A DNA stretch of 64,000 nucleotides from Actinernus sp. WN-2022 (taxonomy: Eukaryota > Cnidaria > Anthozoa > Actiniaria > Actinernidae): NCBI GenBank assembly GCA_030867875.1, contig JAOWCC010000936.1, forward strand, positions 16,128,095 to 16,192,094, read 5' to 3'. The notes beneath the pieces were generated by a model. It searched no databases, was not told where the DNA came from, and worked only from the letters and a program-made list of their open reading frames with translations. Position numbers and translations under genes: made by a program. Every line of letters begins with the position of its first letter. Position 1 is the stretch's first letter. Positions 9,166-21,360 of the stretch are shown piece after piece.

Positions 9166-12100
9166 GATAGAATTGAAGAAGAAATTTATATCTTCAAAAA
9201 TGGACAAATCTTGTTTTTTTTTTTGGCCAAACCGCCTAGGCGAAAAAATCTTGGATTCCAGACAAAAACTCAAAACACACTCAAGACGCTTCAAAATGAT
9301 CTCAAACAATCTCCTGGTTGCTTCAGAACATGAAAAGATTAAGTTGTAGATAGAATTGAAGAAGAAATTTATATCTTCAGAAATGGACAAATCTTATTTT
9401 TTTTTGGGCCAGACCGGGTGGGCGACAAATCTTGGATTTCTGACAAAAACTAAAAAGCACTAAATATGCTTCAGAACATGAATGGAGAAAGTTGGAGAAA
9501 TATTTTTTTTTAAAAATGTACATCTTCAAAATGGTCAAATCTGATTCTTTTTGGCCAAACCGCGTAGGCGAAACATCTTGGATTCCAGACAAAAACTCAA
9601 AAAACACTCAATACGCTTCAAAATGATCTCAAACAATCTCCTGGTAGCTTCAGAACATGAATGGATTAAGTTGGAGAAAGAATTGAAGAAACAAATCAAC
9701 ATCTTCAAACATGGTCAAATCTGATTTTTTTGGACAGACCGGGTAGGCAAAACATCTTGGATTCCAGACAAAAACTCAAAAAACACTCAATACGCTTCAA
9801 AATGATCTCAAACAATCTCCTGGTTGCTTCAGAACATGAATGGATTAAGTTGGAGAAAGAATTGAAGAAGAAATTTATATCTTCAAAAATGGACAAATCT
9901 TGATTTTTTTTTGGGCCAGACCGGCTAGGCGAAAAATCTTGGATTTCTGACAAAAACTGAAAAAAACACTCAATACGCTTCAAAATGATCTCAAACAATC
10001 TCCTGGTTGCTTCAGAACATGAATGGATTAAGTTGGAGAAAAAATTGAAGAAAAAAAATCAACATCTTTAAAAATTGCAAATCTGATTTTTTTTTGGCCA
10101 GACCGGGTAGGCGAAAAATCTTGGATTCCTGACAAAGAGTAAAAAACACTCAATATGCTTCAAAATAATCTCAAACAATCTCCTGGTAGCTTCAGAACAT
10201 GAATGGATTAAGTTGGAGAAAGAATTGAAGAAGAAATTTATATCTTCAAAAATGGACAAACCTTGATTTTTTTTTGGCCAGACCGGGTGGGCGACAAATC
10301 TTGGATTTCTGACAAAAACTAAAAAGCACTAAATATGCTTCAGGACATGAATGGAGAAAGTAGGAGAAATAATTTTTTAAAAAAAATGTACATCTTCAAA
10401 AATGGTCAAATCTGATTCTTTTTGGCCAAACCGCGTAGGCGAAAAAATCTTGGATTTCTGACAAAAACTGAAAAAAAAAAAAATCAATATGCTTCAAAAT
10501 GATCTCAAACAATCTCCTGGTAGCTTCAGAACATGAATGGATTAAGTTGGAGAAAGAATTGAAGAAACAAATCAACATCTTCAAACATGGTCAAATCTGA
10601 TTTTGTTGGACAGACCGGGTAGGCAAAACATCTTGGATTCCAGACAAAAACTCAAAAAACACTCAATACGCTTCAAAATGATCTCAAACAATCTCCTGGT
10701 TGCTTCAGAACATGAATGGATTAAGTTGGAGAAAGACTTGGAAAACAAATCAACATCTTCAAAATGGTCAAATCTGGATTTCTTTTGCCAGACCGGGTAT
10801 GAAAAAATCTTGAATTTCTGACAAAAAGTAAAAAACACTCAATATGCTTCAAAATAATCTCAAACAATCTCCTGGTAGCTTCAGAACATGAATGGATTAA
10901 GTTGGAGAAAGAATTGAAGAAAAAAATCAACATCTTAAAAAATGGTCAAATCTGGATTTTTTTTTTTACCAGACCGGGTAGGCAACAAATCTTGGATTGC
11001 TTACAAAAACTAGTAAAACACTCAATACGCCTCAAAATGATCTAAAACAATCTCCTGGTTGCTTCAGAACACGGATTAAGTTGGAGAAAGAAATTTTGAA
11101 AAAATGTACATCTTCAAAAATGGTCAAATCTGATTCTTTTTGGCCAAACCGCGTAGGCAAAACATCTTGGATTCCAGACAAAAACTCAAAAACACTCAAT
11201 ACGCTTCAAAATGATCTCAAACAATCTCCTGGTTGCTTCAGAACATGAATGGATTAAGTTGGAGAAAGAATTGAAGAAAAACATCAACATCTTAAAAAAT
11301 GGTCAAATCTGTAAAAAAAATGTTTACCAGACCGGTTAGGCAACAAATCTTGGATTCCTTTCAAAAACTAGTAAAACAGTCAATACGCTTCCAAATGATC
11401 TCAAACAATCTCCTGGTTGCTTCAGAACATGAATGGATTAAGTTGGAGATAGAACTGTAGAAGAAATTTATATCTTCAAAAATGGACAAATCTTGATTTT
11501 TTTTTGGGCCAGACCGGGTAGGCGAAAAATCTTGGATTTCTGACAAAAACTGAAAAAAAACTCAATACGCTTCAAAATAATCTAAAACAATCTCCTGGTT
11601 GCTTCAGAACACGGATTAAGTTGGAGAAAGAAATTTATTAAAAATGTACATCTTCAAAAATGGTCAAGTCTGATTTTTTTTGGCCGACCGGGTAGGCGAA
11701 AAATCTTGGATTCCTGACAAAAAGTAAAAAACACTCAATATGCTTCAAAATAATCTCAAACAATCTCCTGGTAGCTTCAGAACATGAATGGATTAAGTTG
11801 GAGAAAGAATTGAAGAAAAAAATCAACATCTTAAAAAATGGTCAAATCTGGATTTTTTTTTTACCAGACCGGGTAGGCAACAAATCTTGGATTGCTTACA
11901 AAAACTAGTAAAACACTCAATACGCCTCAAAATGATCTAAAACAATCTCCTGGTTGCTTCAGAACACGGATTAAGTTGGAGAAAGAAATTTTGAAAAAAT
12001 GTACATCTTCAAAAATGGTCAAATCTGATTCTTTTTGGCCAAACCGCGTAGGCAAAACATCTTGGATTCCAGACAAAAACTCAAAAACACTCAATACGCT

Positions 12101-14780
12101 TCAAAATCATCTCAAACAATCTCCTGGTTGCTTCAGAACATGAATGGATTAAGTTGGAGAAAAAATTGAAGAAAAAAAATCAACATCTTTAAAAATTGCA
12201 AATCTGTTTTTTTTTGGCCAGACCGGGTAGGCGAAAAATCTTGGATTCCTGACAAAGAGTAAAAAACACTCAATATGCTTCAAAATAATCTCAAACAATC
12301 TCCTGGTAGCTTCAGAACATGAATGGATTAAGTTGGAGAAAGAATTGAAGAAGAAATTTATATCTTCAAAAATGGACAAACCTTGATTTTTTTTTGGCCA
12401 GACCGGGTGGGCGACAAATCTTGGATTTCTGACAAAAACTAAAAAGCACTAAATATGCTTCAGAACATGAATGGAGAAAGTTGGAGAAATATTTTTTTTA
12501 AAAAATGTACATCTTCAAAAATGGTCAAATCTGATTCTTTTTGGCCAAACCGCGTAGGCGAAAAAATCTTGGATTTCTGACAAAAACAGAAAAAAACACT
12601 CAATATGCTTCAAAATGATCTCAAACAATCTCCTGGTAGCTTCAGAAGATGAATGGATTAAGTTGGAGAAAGAATTGAAGAAAAACATCAACATCTTAAA
12701 AAATGGTCAAATCTGTAAAAAAAATGTTTACCAGACCGGTTAGGCAACAAATCTTGGATTCCTTTCAAAAACTAGTAAAACAGTCAATACGCTTCCAAAT
12801 GATCTCAAACAATCTCCTGGTTGCTTCAGAACATGAATGGATTAAGTTGGAGAAAGAAATTTAGAAAAAAATGTACATCTTCAAACATGGTCAAATCTGA
12901 TTTTTTTGGACAGACCGGGTAGGCAAAACATCTTGGATTCCAGACAAAAACTAAAAAAACACTCAATACGCTTCAAAATGATCTCAAACAATCTCCTGGT
13001 TGCTTCAGAACATGAATGGATTAAGTTGGAGAAAGAATTGAAGAAAAAAATCAACATCTTAAAAAATGGTCAAATCTGGATTTTTTTTTTACCAGACCGG
13101 GTAGGCAACAAATCTTGGATTGCTTACAAAAACTAGTAAAACACTCAATACGCCTCAAAATGATCTAAAACAATCTCCTGGTTGCTTCAGAACACGGATT
13201 AAGTTGGAGAAAGAAATTTAGAAAAAATGTACATCTTAAAAAATGGTAAAATCTGATTTTTTTTGGCCAGACCGTGTGGGCGACAAATCTTGGATTTCTG
13301 ACAAAAACTAAAAAGCACTAAATATGCTTCAGAACATGAATGGAGAAAGTTGGAGAAATAATTTAAAAAAGAATCAACATCTTCAAACATGGTCAAATCT
13401 GATTTTTTTGGACAGAACGGGTAGGCAAAACATCTTGGATTCCAGACAAAAACTCAAAAAACACTCAATGCGCTTCAAAATGATCTCAAACAATCTCCTG
13501 GTTGCTTCAGAACATGAATGGATTAAGTTGGAGATAGAACTGTAGAAGAAATTTATATCTTCAAAAAAGGTAAAATCTGATTTTTTTGGCCAGACCGTGT
13601 GGGCGACAAATCTTGGATTTCTGACAAAAACTAAAAAGCACTAAATATGCTTCAGAACATGAATGGATTAAGTTGGAGAAAGAATTGAAGAAACAAATCA
13701 ACATCTTCAAAAATGGACAAATCTTGATTGTTTTTTGGGCCAGAGCGGGTAGGCGAAAAATCTTGGATTTCTGACAAAAACTGAAAAAACACTCAATACG
13801 CTTCAAAATGATCTCAAACAATCTCCTGGTAGCTTCAGAACATGAATGGATTAAGTTGGAGAAAGAATTTAAAAAAAAATCAACATCTTCAAACATGGTC
13901 AAATCTGATTTTTTTGGACAGACCGCGTAGGCGAAAAAATCTTGGATTTCTGACAAAAACTGAAAAAACACTCAATACGCTTCAAAATGATCTCAAACAA
14001 TCTCCTGGTTGCTTCAGAACATGAATGGACCAAGTTGGAGAAAGAATTGAAGAAGAAAAATCAACATCTTAAAAAATGGTCAAATCTGTAAAAAACAATT
14101 TACCAGACCGGTTAGGCAACAAATCTTGGATTCCTTACAAAAACTAGTAAAACACTCAATAAACTTCAAAATGATCTCAAACAATCTCCTGGTAGCTTCA
14201 GAACATGAATGGACCAAGTTGGAGAAAGAATTGAAGAAGAAAAATCAACATCTTAAAAAATGGTCAAATCTGTAAAAAAAATTTACCAGACCGGTTAGGC
14301 AACAAATCTTGGATTCCTTACAAAAACTAATAAAACACTCAATAAACTTCAAAATGATCTCAAACAATCTCCTGGTTGCTTCAGAACATGAATGGATTAA
14401 GTTGGAGAAAGAATTTAAGAAAAAAATGTACATCTTCAAAAATGGTCAAATCTGATTCTTTTTGGCCAAACCGCGTAGGCAAAACATCTTGGATTCCAGA
14501 CAAAAACTCAAAAAACACTCAATACGCTTCAAAATGATCTCAAACAATCTCCTGGTTGCTTCAGAACATGAATGGATTAAGTTGGAGAAAGAATTGAAGA
14601 AAAACATCAACATCTTAAAAAATGGTCAAATCTGTAAAAAAAAATTACCAGACCGGTTAGGCAACAAATCTTGGATTCCTTACAAAAACTAGTAAAACAC
14701 TCAATAAACTTCAAAATGATCTCAAACAATCTCCTGGTTGCTTCAGAACATGAATGGACCAAGTTGGAGAAAGAATTGAA
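9166..14780 (+). repeat. Satellite block B2 (subfamily B)
   Basis: B monomers of about 175 to 183 bp (for example a 183-bp step from 9791 to 9974) are mixed with forms shortened between two GCTTCA repeats. Later monomers carry GGACCAAGTTGG and ACTAGTAAAACACTC variants, so several B subtypes follow one another. Nearly the whole block recurs at about 18.1-25.4 kb. It ends at GAATTGAAG/TAAAAATTAAC, the same type of B-to-A joint seen near 1904. No gene is seen. Confidence 0.94.
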
Positions 14781-15622
14781 GTAAAAATTAACATCATCAA
14801 AAATGGTCAAATCTGGATTTTTGATTTCTGACAAAAACTAAAAACCACTCGATAATGCTTCAAAATGATATCAAACAATCTCCTGTTAGCTTCAGAACAT
14901 GAATGGTTTAAGTTGGAGAAAGAATTGAACAAAAAATCAACATCTTCAAAAAATGGTCAAATCTGAATATTTTTTGCCAGACCGGGTAGGCGAAAAATCT
15001 TGGATTTCTGACAAAAATTAAAAAAACACTCAATATGCTTCAAAATGATCTCAAACAATCTCCTGTTAGCTTCTGAACATCAATGGATTAAGTTGGAGAA
15101 AGAATTGAAGAAAAAATTAACATCATCAAAAATGGTCAAATCTGGATTTCTGACAAAAACTAAAAACCACTCGATAATGCTTCAAAATGATATCAAACAA
15201 TCTCCTGTTAGCTTCAGAACATGAATGGTTTAAGTTGGAGAAAGAATTGAACAAAAAATCAACATCTTCAAAAAATGGTCATATCTGAATATTTTTTGCC
15301 TGACCGGGTAGGCGAAAAATCTTGGATTTCTGACAAAAATAAAAAAACCACTCAATATGCTTCAAAATGATCTCAAACAATCTCCTGTTAGCTTCTGAAC
15401 ATCAATGGATTAAGTTGGAGAAAGAATTGAAGAAAAAATTAACATCATCAAAAATGGTCAAATCTGGATTTCTGACAAAAACTAAAAACCACTCGATAAT
15501 GCTTCAAAATGATATCAAACAATCTCCTGTTAGCTTCAGAACATGAATGGATTAAGTTGGAGAAAGAATTGAAGAAAAAATTAACATCATCAAAAATGAT
15601 CAAATCTGGATTTTTTTAGCCA

Positions 15623-15862
15623 GTGTCTATCCTTCATAACACACACCTGAATATCTGCTTCCTTTCTCGACACCTTCATAACACGTACCTCAATATCTTC
15701 CTGTCTCCACACATCAGAAGCAGTGTCTATCTTGTTTAGATGAGTTACGTTGTCAGGTCACAGGAACTCCATGGCCAGTAGGTACATATCCTATCGAGAT
15801 ATCGATATCGTTTAGAAGTTTATTCTGCATTTAAGGTACCGACCATTATGATAATTAGTAGA
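15623..15862 (+). repeat. 240-bp passenger element, copy 6
   Basis: Left member of the third MITE cassette, exactly 8900 bp from copy 4 and sharing its ATGATCAAATC flank variant. Confidence 0.9.
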
Positions 15863-15917
15863 GACCGGGTAGGCAAATAATCTTGGATTTCTTACAAAAA
15901 TAAAAAAACACTCAATA

Positions 15918-16599
15918 CTCAAGCATGTTAAGGCCTGGTTCATTTAAGGGAAAATAGATGTACGTTAAAAAATGTTTTCTGACAGAAAAAACAGTTTAAA
16001 CAAAAACTAATTACACCGTAATACTAATATCAACTTCCTTAATTTGTTAAGTGGATGGCTGTCGTATCACGTGATCGATGACGTCATAATTATATAAAAT
16101 CGTTTAAGTGAAATGCGGCTGCGACGATAACATATGAATATAAAGTAACCCTGCTAAAACATTACTCCTCCCGCAGTGTTTCCGATCACGCTTAGAAAAC
16201 ATGACTATCATGTAAAGATAAGGAGATATTAAGGGTACAAAAAGTCACGTGACCTATTTTGCATATGTTCGCCTTAATTACTCGTTAACGAAACATTGTA
16301 GTCATCTTTTCTAAGTTGATTTAGGTAAAAGGTTTCAACCTTAACTAAACATATCCACTCATCATCCTAGCTGTTTTAAACTCGGAGCCGCGTTTTTGAT
16401 TTACTGATTTCGTGTTCTAAGTCACGTGACTGACCACGTGACACGTTTTACTACACACAGACCACTTAAGGTAGTCAAGAATGACGATACCTATTATCGT
16501 GAGAAATTTGGCGTACTTACCATACTAGGCTGTGCTGAAATAAGGAAAACAGTTTTTACCAAAAAATTGACCCCTGAACCAGGCCTTAACATGCTTGAG
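15918..16599. mobile_element. MITE-like element, copy 3 (682 bp)
   Basis: Exactly 8900 bp from copy 2, with the same length, ends and flanks (TA at 15916-15917 and 16600-16601). It was carried by the large A+B duplication. No transposase is present. Confidence 0.88.
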
Positions 16600-16724
16600 T
16601 ATGCTTCAAAATGATCTCAAACAATCTCCTGTTAGCTTCAGAACATGAATGGATTAAGTTGGAGAAAGAATTGAACAAAAAATCAACATAATTCAAAAAT
16701 GGTCAAATCTGGATTTTTTAGCCA

Positions 16725-16964
16725 GTGTCTATCCTTCATAACACACACCTGAATATCTGCTTCCTTTCTCGACACCTTCATAACACGTACCTCAATATCT
16801 TCCTGTCTCCACACATCAGAAGCAGTGTCTATCTTGTTTAGATGAGTTACGTTGTCAGGTCACAGGAACTCCATGGCCAGTAGGTACATATCCTATCGAG
16901 ATATCGATATCGTTTAGAAGTTTATTCTGCATTTAAGGTACCGACCATTATGATAATTAGTAGA
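16725..16964 (+). repeat. 240-bp passenger element, copy 7
   Basis: Right member of the third MITE cassette, 8900 bp from copy 5. It shares copy 5's TTCTGAC right flank but not its internal substitution, so that change is private to copy 5. Confidence 0.9.
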
Positions 16965-18338
16965 GACCGGGTAGGCAAATAATCTTGGATTTCTGACAAA
17001 AATAAAAAACCACTCAATATGCTTCAAAATGATCTCAAACAATCTCCTGTTAGCTTCAGAACATGAATGGATTAAGTTGGAGAAAGAATTGAACAAAAAA
17101 TCAACATCTTCAAAAAATGGTCAAATCTGGATATTTTTTGCCAGACCGGGTAGGCGAAAAGTCTTGGATTTCTGACAAAAATAAAAAACCCACTCAATAT
17201 GCTTCAAAATGATCTCAAACAATCTCCTGTTAGCTTCTGAACATCAATGGATTAAGTTGGAGAAAGAATTGAAGTAAAAATTAACATCATCAAAAATGTT
17301 CAAATCTGGCTTTTTGATTTCTGACAAAAACTAAAAACCACTCGATAATGCTTCAAAATGATATCAAACAATCTACTGTTAGCTTCAGAACATGAATGGA
17401 TTAAGTTGGAGAAAGAATTGAACAAAAAATCAACATCTTCAAAAAATGGTCAAATCTGGATATTTTTTGCCAGACCGGGTAGGCGAAAAATCTTGGATTT
17501 CTGACAAAAATAAAAAAACCACTCAATATGCTTCAAAATGATCTCAAACAATCTCCTGTTAGCTTCTGAACATCAATGGATTAAGTTGGAGAAAGAATTG
17601 AAGTAAAAATTAACATCATCAAAAATGGTCAAATCTGGATTTTTGATTTCTGACAAAAACTAAAAACCACTCGATAATGCTTCAAAATGATATCAAACAA
17701 TCTCCTGTTAGCTTCAGAACATGAATGGATTAAGTTGGAGAAAGAATTGAACAAAAAATCAACATCTTCAAAAAATGGTCAAATCTGAATATTTTTTGCC
17801 ACACCGGGTAGGCGAAAAATCTTGGATTTCTGACAAAAATAAAAAAAACACTCAATATGCTTCAAAATGATCTCAAACAATCTCCTGTTAGCTTCTGAAC
17901 ATCAATGGATTAAGTTGGAGAAAGAATTGAAGTAAAAATTAACATCATCAAAAATGGTCAAATCGGCTTTTTGATTTCTGACAAAAACTAAAAACCACTC
18001 GATAATGCTTCAAAATGATATCAAACAATCTCCTGGTAGCTTCAGAACATGAATGGATTAAGTTGTAGATAGAATTGAAGAAGAAATTTATATCTTCAAA
18101 AATGGACAAATCTTGTTTTTTTTTTTGGCCAAACCGCCTAGGCGAAAAAATCTTGGATTCCAGACAAAAACTCAAAACACACTCAAGACGCTTCAAAATG
18201 ATCTCAAACAATCTCCTGGTTGCTTCAGAACATGAAAAGATTAAGTTGTAGATAGAATTGAAGAAGAAATTTATATCTTCAGAAATGGACAAATCTTATT
18301 TTTTTTTGGGCCAGACCGGGTGGGCGACAAATCTTGGA

Positions 18339-19538
18339 TTTCTGACAAAAACTAAAAAGCACTAAATATGCTTCAGAACATGAATGGATTAAGTTGGAGA
18401 AAGAATTTAAGAAAAAAAAGGACATCTTCACAAATGGTCAAATCTGATTCTTTTCGGCCAAACCGCGTAGGCGAAAAAATCTTGGATTTCTGACAAAAAC
18501 TGAAAAAAACACTCAATATGCTTCAAAATGATCTCAAACAATCTCCTGGTTAGCTTCAGAACATGAATGGATTAAGTTGGAGAAAGAATTGAAGAAAAAA
18601 ATCAACATCTTTAAAAATTGCAAATCTGATTTTTTTTGGCCAGACCGGGTAGGCGAAAAATCTTGGATTTCTGACAAAAACTGAAAAAACACTCAATACG
18701 CTTCAAAATGATCTCAAACAATCTCCTGGTTAGCTTCAGAACATGAATGGATTAAGTTGGAGAAAGAATTGAAGAAAAAAAATCAACATCTTTAAAAATT
18801 GCAAATCTGTTTTTTTTTGGCCAGACCGGGTAGGCGAAAAATCTTGGATTTCTGACAAAAACTGAAAAAACACTCAATACGCTTCAAAATGATCTCAAAT
18901 AATCTCCTGGTTAGCTTCAGAACATTGAATGGTTTAAGTTGGAGAAAGACTTGGAAAAAAATCAACATGTTCGAAAATGGTCAAATGTGGATTTCTTTTG
19001 CCAGACCGGGTATGAAAAAATCTTGGATTTCTAACAAAAACTAAAAACTACTAAATATGCTTCAGAACATGAATGGATTAAGTTGGAGAAAGAATTGAAG
19101 AAAGAAATGTAAATCTTCAAAAATGGTCAAATCTGTATTTTTTTGGCCAGACCGCGTAGGCGAAAAAATCTTGGATTTCTGACAAAACCTGAAAAAAACA
19201 CTCAATACGCTTCAAAATGATCTCAAACAATCTCCTGGTTGCTTCAGAACATGAATGGATTAAGTTGGAGAAAGAATTGAAGAAACAAATCAACATCTTC
19301 AAACATGGTCAAATCTGATTTTTTTGGACAGACCGGGTAAGCAAAACATCTTGGATTCCAGACAAAAACTCAAAAAACATTCAATACGCTTCAAAATGAT
19401 CTCAAACAATCTCCTGGTTGCTTCAGAACATGAATAGATTAAGTTGGAGAAAGAATTGAAGAAGAAATTTATATCTTCAAAAATGGACAAATCTTGATTT
19501 TTTTTTTTGGCCAGACCGGGTGGGCGACAAATCTTGGA
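18339..19538 (+). repeat. 1200-bp B segment present only in the second large copy
   Basis: The same junction sequence, TTTCTGACAAAAACTAAAAA followed by GCACTAAATATGC, begins at 18339 and at 19539, exactly 1200 bp apart; the first copy has it once, near 9433. Inside are monomer variants rare elsewhere: CCTGGTTAGCTTCAG, TTTTCGGCC and CAAATGTGGATTTC. Confidence 0.8.
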
Positions 19539-21360
19539 TTTCTGACAAAAACTAAAAAGCACTAAATATGCTTCAGAACATGAATGGAGAAAGTTGGAGA
19601 AATATTTTTTTTTAAAAATGTACATCTTCAAAATGGTCAAATCTGATTCTTTTTGGCCAAACCGCGTAGGCGAAAAAATCTTGGATTTCTGACAAAAACA
19701 GAAAAAAACACTCAATATGCTTCAAAATGATCTCAAACAATCTCCTGGTAGCTTCAGAACATGAATGGATTAAGTTGGAGAAAGAATTGAAGAAACAAAT
19801 CAACATCTTCAAACATGGTCAAATCTGATTTTTTTGGACAGACCGGGTAGGCAAAACATCTTGGATTCCAGACAAAAACTCAAAAAACACTCAATACGCT
19901 TCAAAATGATCTCAAACAATCTCCTGGTTGCTTCAGAACATGAATGGATTAAGTTGGAGAAAGAATTGAAGAAGAAATTTATATCTTCAAAAATGGACAA
20001 ATCTTGATTTTTTTTTGGGCCAGACCGGCTAGGCGAAAAATCTTGGATTTCTGACAAAAACTGAAAAAAACACTCAATACGCTTCAAAATGATCTCAAAC
20101 AATCTCCTGGTTGCTTCAGAACATGAATGGATTAAGTTGGAGAAAAAATTGAAGAAAAAAAATCAACATCTTTAAAAATTGCAAATCTGATTTTTTTTGG
20201 CCAGACCGGGTAGGCGAAAAATCTTGGATTCCTGACAAAGAGTAAAAAACACTCAATATGCTTCAAAATAATCTCAAACAATCTCCTGGTAGCTTCAGAA
20301 CATGAATGGATTAAGTTGGAGAAAGAATTGAAGAAGAAATTTATATCTTCAAAAATGGACAAACCTTGATTTTTTTTTGGCCAGACCGGGTGGGCGACAA
20401 ATCTTGGATTTCTGACAAAAACTAAAAAGCACTAAATATGCTTCAGGACATGAATGGAGAAAGTAGGAGAAATAATTTTTTTAAAAAAATGTACATCTTC
20501 AAAAATGGTCAAATCTGATTCTTTTTGGCCAAACCGCGTAGGCGAAAAAATCTTGGATTTCTGACAAAAACTGAAAAAAAAAAAAATCAATATGCTTCAA
20601 AATGATCTCAAACAATCTCCTGGTAGCTTCAGAACATGAATGGATTAAGTTGGAGAAAGAATTGAAGAAACAAATCAACATCTTCAAACATGGTCAAATC
20701 TGATTTTGTTGGACAGACCGGGTAGGCAAAACATCTTGGATTCCAGACAAAAACTCAAAAAACACTCAATACGCTTCAAAATGATCTCAAACAATCTCCT
20801 GGTTGCTTCAGAACATGAATGGATTAAGTTGGAGAAAGACTTGGAAAACAAATCAACATCTTCAAAAATGGTCAAATCTGGATTTCTTTTGCCAGACCGG
20901 GTATGAAAAAATCTTGAATTTCTGACAAAAAGTAAAAAACACTCAATATGCTTCAAAATAATCTCAAACAATCTCCTGGTAGCTTCAGAACATGAATGGA
21001 TTAAGTTGGAGAAAGAATTGAAGAAAAAAATCAACATCTTAAAAAATGGTCAAATCTGGATTTTTTTTTTTACCAGACCGGGTAGGCAACAAATCTTGGA
21101 TTGCTTACAAAAACTAGTAAAACACTCAATACGCCTCAAAATGATCTAAAACAATCTCCTGGTTGCTTCAGAACACGGATTAAGTTGGAGAAAGAAATTT
21201 TGAAAAAATGTACATCTTCAAAAATGGTCAAATCTGATTCTTTTTGGCCAAACCGCGTAGGCAAAACATCTTGGATTCCAGACAAAAACTCAAAAACACT
21301 CAATACGCTTCAAAATGATCTCAAACAATCTCCTGGTTGCTTCAGAACATGAATGGATTA

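Larger units (their letters stand above)
6290..14780 (+). repeat. Large A+B higher-order unit, first copy
   Basis: About 8.5 kb comprising A monomers with a MITE cassette followed by B monomers. It aligns with 15.19-25.38 kb at offsets that step from 8900 to about 10104, then 10785, then 10602. Each step marks an insertion or deletion of whole monomers. The copy ends at the B-to-A joint near 14780, about 400 bp before the second copy begins. Confidence 0.82.
15623..16964 (+). repeat. Composite cassette 3
   Basis: Same 1342-bp layout, 8900 bp from cassette 2 and sharing its flank variants. It is part of the large duplication. Confidence 0.88.
14781..18062 (+). repeat. Satellite block A3 (subfamily A with third MITE cassette)
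   Basis: Long and short A monomers with two 240-bp elements and one MITE-like element. From about 15.19 kb the block aligns with 6.29-9.16 kb at an offset of 8900, with only a few small differences noticed (for example TAACATCAAAAATGG near 8708 against TAACATCATCAAAAATGG near 17608). Its first 400 bp belong to the junction of the large duplication. No gene is seen. Confidence 0.94.
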
